Shown here: piece by piece, positions 22,606 to 33,844 of the stretch
Position numbering within the stretch: position 1 is the stretch's first letter
Layout of the letters: the number at the start of each line of letters is the position of its first letter
Assembly: GCA_002286715.1 (NCBI GenBank)
Contig: NSJX01000076.1
Location: 30,894-94,893 of the forward strand
Origin: Dentipellis sp. KUC8613
Lineage: Eukaryota; Basidiomycota; Agaricomycetes; Russulales; Hericiaceae
DNA: 64,000 nucleotides
Reading direction: 5' to 3'
Program-made: the position numbers and the translations under genes
Notes under the pieces: model-generated
Told to the model about the DNA's origin: nothing
Databases searched by the model: none
The model's input: only the letters and a program-made list of their open reading frames with translations

Positions 22606-24748
22606 TTTCGTTGTTTTCTGAAGTGATCGTCGTAAAGCTAGAAGAATGAGATAGACTCAGATAGATGCGTAACAGCGTCACTGTGTGGTGGAAAGAGGAA
22701 GAGGTTGTGAGAAAGCAGAGAGGGTTGGAGCGCCGCCGAGTTCAAGTCCGACGCGTCGAGGACCCCGTTCACTCGAAACGCGAACCCTGCACGTGCTCGC
22801 GAACCGTGAACGAGAACAATGAGATGGACCGCGCCGCCGGGGCCACAAGCCATTTGATTGTCCGGCAAATTCAACAGTGCGTTTTATTTGTCACAATGAC
22901 TGGGCACAACGCTCGATCAATGCGTTTAGCTACCGCCCCCTTCGTATGTTTTCCGACAACTGGTGGATGCATTCAGTCAATGACTCCTTTCTCGTATGCG
23001 AGTACTCACTATATTCCCGTGGTAGTAAACGCGGTTCTGCGGTGTCCTCCGAAGGCCGCATTGACGAGCACGCCCAACTATGTCCATGGCATTCGTTGCG
23101 GGCGGCTGCTAAAGGCTCAGATACACTCCATAAACGCACTTTCCCAGCGTGTTTGGCGCAATGATCGGGATGAACGTTCGCCCCGACAGTCGCGCTTGAC
23201 CGCGCGAGGTTGGAATTCGAGAGCACTACCCGTTCCTTCTTCGTCGCCGCCCGGCAGAGGGGCCATATGTGCACCTGAAATTCTTCTCTTCCTGTGCCGA
23301 TGTGTTTCTGAAGACATCTACCGGCAAGGTCAAACGTCAGCCCTGATCATGTATCCGGTATATTGAGGCTTCAAGAGGGATTGTCATTCTCAAACTCGTA
23401 TACATCCCAGGAGTTCAAGTCCACCTACGAGGATTGGCGGAGAGTAAGTCATGCGAATCATTTTATGTGACCTCAAACTCTTACCTACAATCAGAACCTG
23501 CTCAACTTACGCGATATATGTTCTCCATACTCAATCCCAAGTACGCCCATCGCGACCATTGCTGCAATTTTTTCACTTCAATAATCATTCGGGGACCTTT
23601 CATTGACGACAATATGAAGCGTCGCAGATCCTGAACGTCATCTAGTGAGTAACACTTGTTGATAACAAAACCATCAATATATCCGCTACCACTCACCAAG
23701 CCAGCTTGTTTTCGATACTTGTCCATACAGCTGAGGCTCAACGAATGACCTCCTTCATCACGATCGCCGAGTCCTGGCGAGTGCGCCCACCAAAAGCGGT
23801 GGCGACACGCGTACATGTCACCCCACAGTTGTGAAGGCGTTCAGCTGCGAAAGCCGCATGGCCCGTTCAACTGACCACCGTCTGGTCTCTCTGATGAAAG
23901 ACTATCCAGATGTTGCCTATGGATCCGTCGCGCTCGAGACTCCATCTTTGGTGGCGGGGAGATGGTCCATCATCCGTCGTACGTCGTCGATGTTGATCGG
24001 AGTACGAAGACCAGAAGACTACTTACCCATAAAGGACATGCAGCTCCTGTCCACTCGTGCCATTTTCCCGAATGTCCGTCAGCACAATGTGGGTATCTCT
24101 CATGAACCAATAATCATTCTCCAAAAAAATATGCGATTTTTTCCGTACGTGGCCGTGTTTTTCAGAGACGTCATTTTCACTCCTCGACTTGGAAGCAACG
24201 GGGAGACTCGGATCGTGACGGAAAAAACGCGTGACGTAACGCGTTATACGACGCGACGGTCATGTCACGGCTCGCATGGTCAGGTCAAGTTTCAGTCGTG
24301 CCATGTCCTTACGAAAGGCTCGCCACTCAGTCCAGGCGGCGCAGAAGCGGCTAGCGCAGAGGAATGAGGCATCACGTCTATCTTTGAGGCAGTGACTATG
24401 TCTGTGGCGAGGCTATCGGTGGATCGACAGTTTGGGGAGGTACGCCTCCAGGTTGGAGAGTCGCACATCACTTCAGACTGTGAGCATTTTTGCTCTTTCC
24501 CTTGTCGTAAATTCAATTGATTGTCTCATCAGTAATCTGGAATGAGCCTCTACGCCAGAGCGCCTCGCAAATACAACTTCTAGTCGCGATCGTTGCTCCA
24601 TTGCTCACGTCCAGACGTCAAGTTGACTGGATCAGCCAACGAAACGCCCACCTTTTTTCAGCTATACTCCAATCCTACGTCCCTTCAAACGGCTGCTCGA
24701 CAAGGCCGCAAATGCACCCCAATTCGTTTTCTAAACAGCTCCGCTGCG
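22606..24748. other. Intergenic with shared upstream region and repeat copy 3
   Basis: 22660-22930 is the reverse-complement counterpart of 14270-14530, upstream of the two zinc-finger genes. 23992-24243 is the third palindrome-bearing repeat. No gene could be assembled. Confidence 0.45.
23992..24243 (+). repeat. Dispersed repeat ending in a GTGACGTAAC palindrome, copy 3
   Basis: Diverged counterpart of 20563-20785. The palindrome has one substitution (CGCGTGACGTAACGCG). Confidence 0.45.
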
Positions 24749-26310
24749 ATGCTCATACTTGTTCCTCTCTTCGCGCTTGCAGCTACTGTTCGAGCTTTCC
24801 CCAGCTTTGCTGGTAGTACTCCTCATCATCAGTCTGAACGTTTCTCGCACAAAGCGGTGCTCTCTTTCCGTGCCCCTGCTGGATCGCCCGAGCCGGAACC
24901 AATGGCGGTCGTCGATGGCCTCAAGAGAGTCCCTGACGAAGATCATCCGTTTCAGGCTTCAGGCTCCACGGATAGACGCGGCCCCTGCCCAGGCCTCAAC
25001 ACGTATGTCTTTTACCTTGCACTCCGAGTTGAGACCTCATTGCGCTTTCAAAGACTCGCGAATCATGGATATATACTGCGTAACGGCATCGTCGCTGGAG
25101 ATGAGTTTATTAACGGATCCGTTGAAGGCTTGGGCATGGGCGCCGATATCGTGACGGTTCTCGTTGTCTTGTCGCTTGCTTATGATGGCGACTTGTCTGT
25201 ATCTCCCCTATATAGCGTCTCATGACGTGCTAACACTGCTTGTCACGACGCGTCGCAGGCTGTCGGGCAAGTTCTCCATCGGAGCACCGGACAATCGTAC
25301 AGTGGGTCTTGGCGCCTTACAGAACATTTTCGGTGTCGCAGGAGGCCTCAACTATCACAACACTCTTGAAGGTATCTAGGACTTGATCAGATTGACAGTC
25401 GCCCCGGAGCTCGTTCATCGTTTCTCTGGCAGGCGATGCAAGCACCACGCGCCAGGATGCCTATTTCGGAGACGCTCACTCAATGGATCCCAATCTGTAC
25501 CTGCAGATGAAGAGCATCGCCGCGCGGCTCGGAGGGGATCTATGGCTTCGACACCATGAAAGAAGTCCTACAGTCACGCTACGACGACAGCCGCGCGCGC
25601 AATCCCATGTTCTACTGGCTGCCCGTCCCTGCCCTCGTCCCACTCGGTAGCAAGGCTCGCACGTAATCCACATGTTTAGAGATCCGAGTCACTCACACAA
25701 TTCTCACAGGGCCTTGCATCCATGCTATTCGCCAACGGCACGTACGGCGCGGGTGGCGTACCCAACGAAGCGTCCATCTCATCCTTCCTCGGCGCGCACG
25801 CCCTGCCAGACGGTCGCTATGAGTATGTGCACGAGCGCTTCCCCGACAACTGGTACCGCCGAGCCGAGCCACTGAACATCGTGGAGGCCCTGGAGATGAT
25901 TGTAGACTTCCTCGTTTCGACGAATGTGCCATTTGGGGCGAACGCAGGATGTCCGGACGCGTTTATTCCCTTTGATCTCGGCGCGTTGACGGATGTGAAC
26001 GGGCTGGCGTGTTTCCTCACTGCGCTGCAAGCGAACATACCGTCGGCGGTTGTGCAACCACTGCATGATATTGGGGAGATGCTCAATCAGGTATGATCCT
26101 CCCAGTGTTCGTTGCTCCCAGGCCGAGTGATGCTTACTGAAATGCGTGTACACGACGTAGATACTCGGCAAGATCACGCCCATGTTCAAGCAGTCTGGAT
26201 GCCCGACGTATAACGCGACGCAGGCACAGGCGTACAAGGATCTGTCGAACTGCAGCACCTTTGGTCCGCCGACTTCTCAGGACCAAGCGTACGGTCGCAC
26301 CTCATCGTAA
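24749..26310 (+). pseudogene. Heme-thiolate peroxidase (peroxygenase-like), copy 1, frameshifted
   Basis: Secreted-type heme-thiolate peroxidase of about 419 residues if repaired. Exons are 24749-25002, 25054-25194, 25259-25371, 25433-25654, 25710-26090 and 26161-26310. It has a signal peptide (MLILVPLFALAATVRA). The proximal heme-Cys motif is RGPCPGLN (Cys80), followed by LANHGY. The metal/propionate motif is LEGDASTTRQDAYFGD. Exon 4 carries one extra G in a GGGG run at 25534-25537; without it the frame matches copy 2. The exon 4 donor is GC (aag|gctcgc), where copy 2 has GT. Both defects point to a dying gene, although the extra G alone could be an assembly error. Family members use hydrogen peroxide for oxygenation or halogenation. 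Confidence 0.8.
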
Positions 26311-27282
26311 TCCCGACAAACATACCCCACCCTTTCTGCCCTTGTTGTCATCTATTCTTCCATTCCTCTTCCATTCCTTTCGTTTCCCATTATATGGCTG
26401 ACTCGCCTTGGTAGCGATACTCTCGTTCTGCATGTGGATGCTTCCGATCTTTTGCGCCGATTGAATAATCCTGCGCCGATTGCCCATCTCCCGCCGAGTC
26501 ATATCCTGGGACGAGTGGATCGACACGTCATGTATGCAAATGGCAATGCTGCACTGTTACAGATTCTCCGCCTTCTCAGTACCATATGGTCACGCCGCGC
26601 GCGTGGTCTTACCCCGTAGCCACGAGGAAACATCTGCGAACGCGCGGTACGAGATACACGTCCTTCAAAAGCTCTAGTACCATCTGTCAGTCTTCGGAGT
26701 CGAAGAGCAATGTCGTAATAGGATTCTGGAAGACGCCGCGCGGATCCTCTCCACGATTCGCGGATACAACGGCGAAGGAATTTGTCGTACAGTATGTATG
26801 CATGGCAGGACTTGCAAATCGTACGTGATGCTCAAAGTTTGATGGACATGTGCATGGGCGAGTCGCAAATTATCGGATTTCCGTCCGCGGGCTCAGAACT
26901 AACTGTTTTCTCTCGCCCTATACGTCTCTCGACAAGTCAACTCTTGATGCAAACCAACGCACGACCAGTAAGTGTCGAAAGCGAAGATATCACTCAGGCC
27001 GTCGATGCACATGTACAGGCGTCGGCCACAGCCGGTGGATGAAGAAAGGAAGAGAAGAAAGTTAGATCGGCGAGAAGCCTACCAGTCGGGTCCCACTTCC
27101 TTCTCCTGTTCTTTTGCCACAGACGATGAGAACATTGGTTTCGTCTTCACGGCCACTCCAAGTCGTAACCCCTCACAAAACCGCATCGCATCACCTTGTC
27201 TTATGCCTTCTACCCGCGATCCCAGCCCAAATCAACGTAACACTACATTTTTTCTTCCTACAACTCGCTTCCCGAGATCTGC
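26311..27282. other. Intergenic between the two peroxidase-like genes
   Basis: About 1 kb with no supported gene. Confidence 0.5.
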
Positions 27283-27288
27283 TATAAA
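27283..27288 (+). promoter_or_regulatory. TATA-like box TATAAA
   Basis: tgctataaacc about 57 bp before the ATG at 27341, at a typical distance for strongly expressed fungal genes. Confidence 0.45.
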
Positions 27289-27340
27289 CCCCACTCATAA
27301 ATACTCCTGACCACTTCTCGGGGCCGCCCCAGTCGCCGCA

Positions 27341-28942
27341 ATGCTCGTCCTCGCCCCCCTCCTCCTACTCGCATCCGCCACCAGCGCCTTTCCCAACTTC
27401 TCCAGCGGCGCTCCCCACCGCCGTCTCTCGGAACGCTCCCCGCACAAAGGCGTATTCTCCGTCCGTGCGCCTGCAGGACCGCAGCAGCCCGAGCAGGAAC
27501 CAGTCGCAGTCGTCGACGGCCTGAAGAGGGTCCCGGACGAGGACCACCCATTCCAGGCGCCGGGGCCTACAGATCGCCGCGGGCCGTGCCCGGGCTTAAC
27601 ACGTATGTCTCTCCGGGAGTTAGAGCGTAGTGTGCTGATGCTGAATTTTTCGAAGCCTCGCGAACCATGGCTACATTTCGCGTAGCGGCATCGTCACCGT
27701 CGACGAAGTCACCAAAGCATCCGTCGACGCGCTTGGCATGGGCGTCGAGATCGCGTCGCTCGTGTCCATCCTGTCGCTTGCGTACGACGGCGACCTGTCA
27801 GTAATTTTCAGTCCTTCTATCTTTATTTCTCTTTCTCTTCTGCATGCGTCGAGAGTCGTGCGTTGACATGAGCGCGCGGTGCAGGTTGTCGGGCAAGTTC
27901 TCGATCGGCGCGCCGGATAATCGGACGGCGGCGCTGGGCGCGCTGCAGAACATCCTCGGGGTCGAAGGCGGGCTGGACTACCACAACACGCTCGAAGGTG
28001 CGTACCACCCGCTTCTACATATGGTGTCGGTGCCGAGCTAACCGATCTTGCAGGCGACGCCAGCACGACGCGCCAGGACGCGTACTTCGGCGACAACCAC
28101 TCGATGGACCCGAACCTGTACGCGCAGATGAAGCGCATCGCGGCGAAGCACGGCGGCGTGTACGGCTACGACACGATGAAGGAGGTCCTGCAGACGCGCT
28201 ACGATGATAGTCGCGCGCGCAACCCGACGTTCTACTGGCTGCCCGTCGCCGCGCTCGTCCCGCTCGGCAGCAAGGTCCGTTCGCGTCCTTGCTCTCCCCA
28301 CATTCATTTCCCGAATACAACGCTGACGCGTCTGTGCCGCTAGACATTCATAGCGAACCTCTTCGCGAACGGAACCTACGGCGCGGGCGGCGTGCCAAAC
28401 GAAGCCACTATCTCCGCCTTCCTCGGCGCGCGCGCGCTGCCCGACGGGCGGTACGAGTCCGTCCCGGAACGGTTCCCGGACAACTGGTACCGGCGCGCGG
28501 AGCCGCTGAACATCGTCGAGGCCCTCGCGGTCATCCTCGACTTTATACTTTCGACGGACGTGCCGTTCGGCGCGAACGCGGGGCGCACGGACGCGTTTTT
28601 ACCGCTGGAGGTGGACGTGGGGAATGTGGGGGGTCTGGCGTGCTTTGTGCTGACGGCGCTGCAGGCGAATGTGCCGTCGATGATCGCGCAGCCTCTGCGC
28701 GATGTTGAGGCGATTGTCAGTCAGGTGCGCTTGATACTCCCGCCCCGATGCTCTCATTCTAAAATATGGATGCGAATCGATCTGCGCAGGTGCTCGACAA
28801 GATCACGCCGCTGTTCGAGGACTTCGGGTGCCCGGCCTACAATGCAACACATGCGCAGGCGTACAAGGATCTGTCGAAGTGGAACGTGTTTGGCCCGCCG
28901 CCGGCGTCGCAGGATCAGGTGTATGGCCGCAAGTCGTCGTAG
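27341..28942 (+). pseudogene. Heme-thiolate peroxidase (peroxygenase-like), copy 2, one-base deletion in the heme motif
   Basis: Exons 27341-27602, 27656-27796, 27885-27997, 28054-28274, 28344-28724 and 28790-28942; all but the first match copy 1 in position and phase. Signal peptide MLVLAPLLLLASATSAFP; heme-Cys motif GPCPGL (Cys83); LEGDASTTRQDAYFGD; C-terminal domain with GRYESVPERFPDNWYRR. Exon 1 ends ggc-tta-ac-ac, where copy 1 has ggc-ctc-aac-ac. One base is missing and the join to exon 2 (LANHGYIS) is out of phase. Codons downstream are strongly GC-biased and open, which argues for a recent lesion or a sequencing error. A donor earlier in exon 1 would restore phase but remove the heme cysteine. 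If functional, it would be a secreted peroxidase of about 423 residues. Confidence 0.8.
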
Positions 28943-29231
28943 GCGCGACAGGCGTTCCTCGTGTTTATAACCCTTACTGTCCTTGACCTTTCCATTCATT
29001 CACCATCACATTCGTTTTCATTACATTAAAGGCTCGCTTTTGTAGAATTACGCTCGTACAAAACGCTTCTACAAGCGGACACTTACTCATACGCTCTTTG
29101 GTCTTGGTTGAGATGCCGAGAAATACACTCTTTCAACCCTCATCACATCACGCCCCAGAATCAAACGCAAATGATATACATATCATAATTCTTCTTCAAT
29201 CACCAGTTACCTCCCCACCTGTACCATAGAT

Positions 29232-29682
29232 TCACAAAGGCTTCGCCGCGATCCACGGCCTGATCTCCAGCTTCTCCTTGTCCCACTGACCACACCCCAA
29301 CGAACATGAGCACTCGATTCGCAGATCACATATCAACAGCACGCACCACGTTCCCAGTCCAGTACGGATCGACCTCGATGATCTTCTTAACTTCCTCGAG
29401 GGTGCGCGCCTTGAAGATCATCATCGAGCCCTCCATCTTCTTCGCGGTGACGGACGCGGGGAGCGACGCCTCGTCCACGAACGCGCCACCCGTGACTAGA
29501 TTATGCACACCGTCAGCTAAGCAACGCGTCATCGAGAGGAATGGGCACGCACCGAGAGTGCCAGACGCGACGTGCGCCTGCATGCCCGCGAGATGGTGCG
29601 GCCGCTGCTCGAGGCGGCGGCTCAGCCCGTCTGCGTAGTCGGGGGCCCACACGGCGAAGTAGTACAGCGTATCAGTCGACAT
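29232..29682 (-). CDS. YCII-domain protein, copy 1
   Basis: Exons complement of 29232-29285, 29347-29495 and 29553-29682 give 110 residues. It begins MSTDTLYYFAVWAPDYADGL; the centre is HHLAGMQAHVAS, TGGAFVDEASLP and KKMEGSMMIFKA; it ends WDKEKLEIRPWIAAKPL. The single-domain length is normal for YCII. It is paired with a near-identical gene at 31176 in the same orientation and lies convergent to the peroxidase-like gene ending at 28942. A TATAAA lies about 90 bp upstream of the start. Family biochemistry is largely unknown, so no reaction is assigned. Confidence 0.85.
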
Positions 29683-31175
29683 TGTCCTGCGTGCCAATGC
29701 TTGAGGGAACGGGAATGGTAGTGTGTGTCTGCGGGGAGCTGCGAAGTCGACGTCTAAGCGGGCGCAGTTTATAAGTCGCGCGCAGGCTCGGGGGAGCGTG
29801 CGCGCGTGGCCGAGCATGGTGTAATCTGGCCGCTGCGTGCCGCCTGCGCCGGGAGTGGGAGTGGGACTGAGTACTTACGGGGAAGGAGCCCTGTTGGATG
29901 GACGTGACGAAGCAGCTGAGTACGCGGACGGGAGGAGGCGGGCCGCTGCGATGAGCGTACAGGGAAGCCCTAACCCCAAGCCACTACTTACGCTCCTCGT
30001 CCGCTGCGGACGTCCCTTTCATCGCAATACTTCCTTGGTCGAGGCCAGCAACGGAGACTATCAACGCCAGTGCTCTGAACTCCTGAAGTTTCGCCGATTT
30101 TTTTTTTCCATCGACATACCTCGTCTCTTCTCGCCGGACACGACTGAACAAGATTGAGTTCTCTTTGCAAATTAGAACCCCAATATATCTGGTAAGCATA
30201 GGATGCCGCTCGGACGGCGGGGGTTGGCGCTTGCGTCTGCTGTCTTCTATCAGAGCTCGTTGTCTTGCTCCCGCGCGCGTCGGTCGTGGGCGGCGGCGCA
30301 TATGGCCATTGTGACGGCACGTATAGACATCTTGCGGTGTACTGGCCGTGGGGTAGGTCTGTCCCGGCAGCTCTGCATCGAAGGATGCCATTGGGCGGTT
30401 TCCTGGGCAGCAAAGTGTGGTGTATCGACAGAGGACTAGGCTGTAATGCTTCGAATTCGATGGAAGCCTGTAGCAACTGACTGCAATGTCTAACGAAGAT
30501 TCGATGCAACGATAGGATCGCCCGTGTATAGCCTACAAGTTGTTCAGTGTCGGATGCAGCGGAGTGCCTTTCTTGCCTTTCCCCGCACTGGATGCTTACG
30601 CGTTCGCCTACGCTTCTTCCGCGAGGGCTGTCCCTGTCCCAAGACGAGGCTACACATTACTGGCCGGTGAGTGTTCTACTATCGTGCTCTCAGCGACGTG
30701 GACATGCATCGGTCTGTCATATTGAACGCCGCCGGCTCGAGGTATCTACGGACCCCAGGAGCCATCCACAGGAAGCGCGTACACTTCTATCCAGTACGAT
30801 TCAGATGTAGGTACCTTGTGCATCCGACTTGCGAGATCGCATGGCCATACTAATGAGGCTTATTTCCCCGCAGACGCAGTGGCGCAAATTACGCGGCGAT
30901 CCGCGCGTTGGAGGGCGATATTGGCTTACCCTAAGAAGACGGTGAGTACCGCTTCTGACCTCTAGCCAATCTTCATGCCTCCTGGAACCTAGCGAGCATG
31001 AAGCAGAGTAACATTTTCCGCTCGATTTGGCGAGAATCCATGCATGGGTATGTGCTTTCACTCTTCATCGCCTCATATCCTAAATTCCAACTCAACAGAT
31101 ATACTGATCAAAATTGATCTCCGAGCTCCAGACAACCTTCCCGTCCCCGTTCCTTTCTCTGAACTACTTATACGT
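29683..31175. other. Promoter of YCII copy 1, then no supported gene
   Basis: The first 250 bp (TATA at 29768-29773; later gacgaagcagctgagtac) resembles the upstream DNA of YCII copy 2 (31631-31830). The duplication therefore included the promoter. The remainder to 31175 has only short frames. Confidence 0.5.
29768..29773 (-). promoter_or_regulatory. TATA box of YCII copy 1
   Basis: Minus-strand cttTATAAActgcgccc, about 90 bp before the ATG at 29682. It is conserved before YCII copy 2. Confidence 0.5.
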
Positions 31176-31630
31176 TCACAAAGGCTTCGCAGGTATCCAT
31201 GGCCTGATGTCCAGCTTCTCCTTGTCCCACTGATCGCACCTTATAAGCATCTCGATTCGCAGATAAGGACAGAAAATCGAAATACGTACGACATTGTTTA
31301 CCCAGTACGTATCCGCCTCGACGATCTTCCTTACCTCCGCGACGCTGGCCGCTTTGAACACCATCAGCGACCCGTCCATCTTCTTCTCCGCGACGGACGC
31401 GGGCAGCGACGCCTCGTCGACAAACGCGCCGCCCGTCACTAGCACGCACCCCATAAGTAACGCTTCAGCGTCTTATACGGATAGGAACGCGCACCAAGAG
31501 CGCCAGACGCAACGTGAGCCTGCATGCCTGCGAGATGGTGCGGCCACTGCGCGAGGCGGCGCGTCAGCGCATCCGCGTCCGTGTAGTCTGGGGCCCACAC
31601 GGCGAAGTAGTACTGCGTCTCAGTCGACAT
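31176..31630 (-). CDS. YCII-domain protein, copy 2
   Basis: Exons complement of 31176-31229, 31290-31438 and 31495-31630 give 112 residues. It starts MSTETQYYFAVWAPDYTDAD. The splice sites and phases are those of copy 1, and it differs by a two-residue insertion after PDYTD and scattered substitutions. It ends WDKEKLDIRPWIPAKPL, closest to the truncated gene at the window start. No defect is seen. Confidence 0.85.
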
Positions 31631-32034
31631 GACTCTCTGAAACAACCTCGATGTCGACGCTGGTGCCAGGAGGAATGGGAGTGGTAGTGCGCGTCTGGGA
31701 GCTGCGAAGCGGGCGCAATTTATAAGTCCCCGAGCAGAGTGTTCGCGTGGCCGGACTGGGACTGAGATATTTATGAGGGAGATCTGCCCTGTCTTCTCGA
31801 CATGACGAAGCAGCTGAGCATGTGGGGTGGGTACTACGATTAATGGCCGAGGATACACGGGAAATGGACCAAGGAGTCCAGGAGTCCGAGGCTTTTCGAC
31901 TGAGAATATTTTCTGACGACTCATATGCTAACCCTATCAGATTAAATGATTAATGTAATCAACTCCTAACCCCAGGGCACGACGCTTTGCTTAGTCCTCG
32001 CTCGCCTTGAATCCGAGTCCTTTCATTCGCCTCC
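31631..32034. other. Divergent promoter region between YCII copy 2 and ISA2
   Basis: Contains a minus-strand TATAAA at 31719-31724 for the YCII gene. Nothing else is recognisable. Confidence 0.45.
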
Positions 32035-32795
32035 ATGTCCTCATCCACAGCCCACGCGTCCCTGCGCCTGCTACGGGCAGTCGTGCTCCAGCAGGCGCGC
32101 TCGACCGTACGGCCCCCACGATCGCACCTCCGCCGCACACTCGACGCCGCCCCGCGCCGCACATTCGCGACGACCCGCCCGCGCTCCGCCGCGCCCGCCC
32201 CGCGCCCGCCATCCCACCCCTCTGTGCTCCTCGCGCACCCCACAGAGGAGGACTTCGACAAACACGACCTGCGCGGCGAGCCAGTCCCAGAAGCGGAGGC
32301 GCGAATAGACATCACGGACCGCGCGGCCGAGGTGCGTCTGCGTCCTCTGCATGTCGTCATTAGTCATCCCCGCTCACCTGCGCTCGCGTTCTGTGCAGCG
32401 CCTGCGCGCGGTCGCGGAGAAGCAGGGCAACCCGGACGCGGCGCTGAGGATTTCTGTCGAGTCGGGGGGATGCCATGGGTACCAGTATAAGATCGAGCTC
32501 ACGCAGAAGGAGCGCTGGCCGGATGATTAGTGCGTCTTGCTCTTACATTCATCTTTACTTCCTTGAAGTCCCCGCTGACGTCACGTTGGACTTGGACTCG
32601 GACAGCCACTTCACGCATCCTACGATAAAGCCGTCGAATATATACGTGGACGCGATATCCTTGGGGCTGATGAAGGGCTCGACGGTGGATTTTGCGACGG
32701 AGCTCATCGGGAGCTCGTTCCGCGTGACGGACAACCCGCTCGCGAAGGATGCAGGGTGCGGGTGCGGCGTCAGCTGGGAGCCCAAGTTTGAGTAG
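32035..32795 (+). CDS. ISA2: A-type iron-sulfur assembly protein ISA2, mitochondrial
   Basis: Exons 32035-32331, 32399-32529 and 32606-32795 give 205 residues. The first ~40 residues are Arg/Ala/Ser-rich without acids (SLRLLRAVVLQQARSTVRPP), a mitochondrial presequence. The core has ALRISVESGGCHGYQYK with Cys124, and NPLAKDAGCGCGVSWEP with Cys194 and Cys196. These are the three cysteines of the ISCA family that hold the Fe-S cluster. The Asn-Pro before the CxC pair is typical of Isa2 rather than Isa1. It would work with Isa1 and Iba57 in the matrix in making [4Fe-4S] clusters. Intron 2 is chosen so that Tyr joins HFTHPTIKP; the alternative read-through meets a stop. Confidence 0.92.
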
Positions 32796-33123
32796 TGGGT
32801 TGGGCTGACATTGAAGCATATTGAGGGCGTGTTGCTTTATGACGCGCGTGTATGTATTCCGTACGGACCCACTTACTGACCACTGCTCCTGCTCCTGCCC
32901 AGCTCCGCTGTATGACCACTTCTAGACACCTCCATCTTACATCTCTAGCATCGCACACTGCATAATATCAACAACACAGCATATCCCGTCGGTTGAAGAA
33001 TAACTTAATACCAATAAATACGTCCTCGTGAGCCGTGTCAGAGGTTTGTACAAGTACTCATACACAGCATCCAGTTCAACCGGCCGCCCCATGAATCCAT
33101 CCAGTGGTACGAAGGGCCCGAAC
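32796..33123. other. Short convergent intergenic region
   Basis: 3' flanks of ISA2 (plus) and the Yippee-like gene (minus). No feature seen. Confidence 0.5.
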
Positions 33124-33844
33124 TCAAACGCACACCTCAACCTGAACTTCGACTCGCGCCTGCCTGCGCCCCAACACGCTCGCCGTCCGACTAAACGCAA
33201 TCCTCCTCGCCTCCTTGCGCTGCTGCTCCGGCGTGCGATACACCAACGCCTTCTGCGCCTGCACCTTTCCGCTCTCCTTCCTCCCCTCTTCCTCCTCCTC
33301 CTCGCCTTCCTCCTCCAACGGCACGCAAATCCGCACCTCGCCCACACACTGCTCGCACACGCGCGCGAGCTCCAGCACGCCGCGGCCCTCCTTCCAGCGC
33401 TCCGCCCTCGCCTGCGCGCGCACGATCTCCCACCCGACGTACGCCGTGCACGCGCGGCAGTACAGCACGCGCACCGTGTCGCCCGGCGCGCCGCTGAGCA
33501 GAATCTGCGATGTGGGCGCGCTGCGGGTCGCTGCGCCGGGGGCTCTGGGCGTTGCGCGCGCGGGAGCGGGGTTAGCGTTGTCCTGCATGAAGGGCGGGAC
33601 GGGGCGTACATGTGGCGCACGAGCACGGCGCGGCCTTCGAGGCCCCAATATGCCTGTGTGCGAGCGGACGGGATAGATACATAAGTCGGGTTGAGGGCGT
33701 GCGAGCGGAACGTATGCGCACCTGGGATAGAAAGTCGTTTGTGGATGTGATGAAGGTGTCGCAGTTTTTGCACGCGATCGCGCGCCCCGAGTCGGGTGTC
33801 GATTTCGGCGTGGCGGGCTCGACTTCGTCGGCGTAGGATGTCAT
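33124..33844 (-). CDS. Yippee/Mis18-like zinc-binding protein with acidic tail
   Basis: Exons complement of 33124-33582, 33621-33653 and 33722-33844 give 204 residues. The Yippee-type zinc pairs are CKNC (Cys25, Cys28) and CRAC (Cys94, Cys97). The classic GRAVL comes after the first pair and VGWEIVRA after the second; EGRGVLELARV closes the domain. An unusual extension follows, with CEQC, a run of glutamates and a basic end (EQQRKEARRIAFSR). The start is the only ATG before CKNC. The middle intron would be only 38 nt, at the lower limit for this genome. Without it the GRAVL-to-DNAN reading is out of frame. Yippee proteins are conserved and linked to ubiquitin-ligase complexes or, for Mis18, centromeres. 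I cannot say which applies here. Confidence 0.75.
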
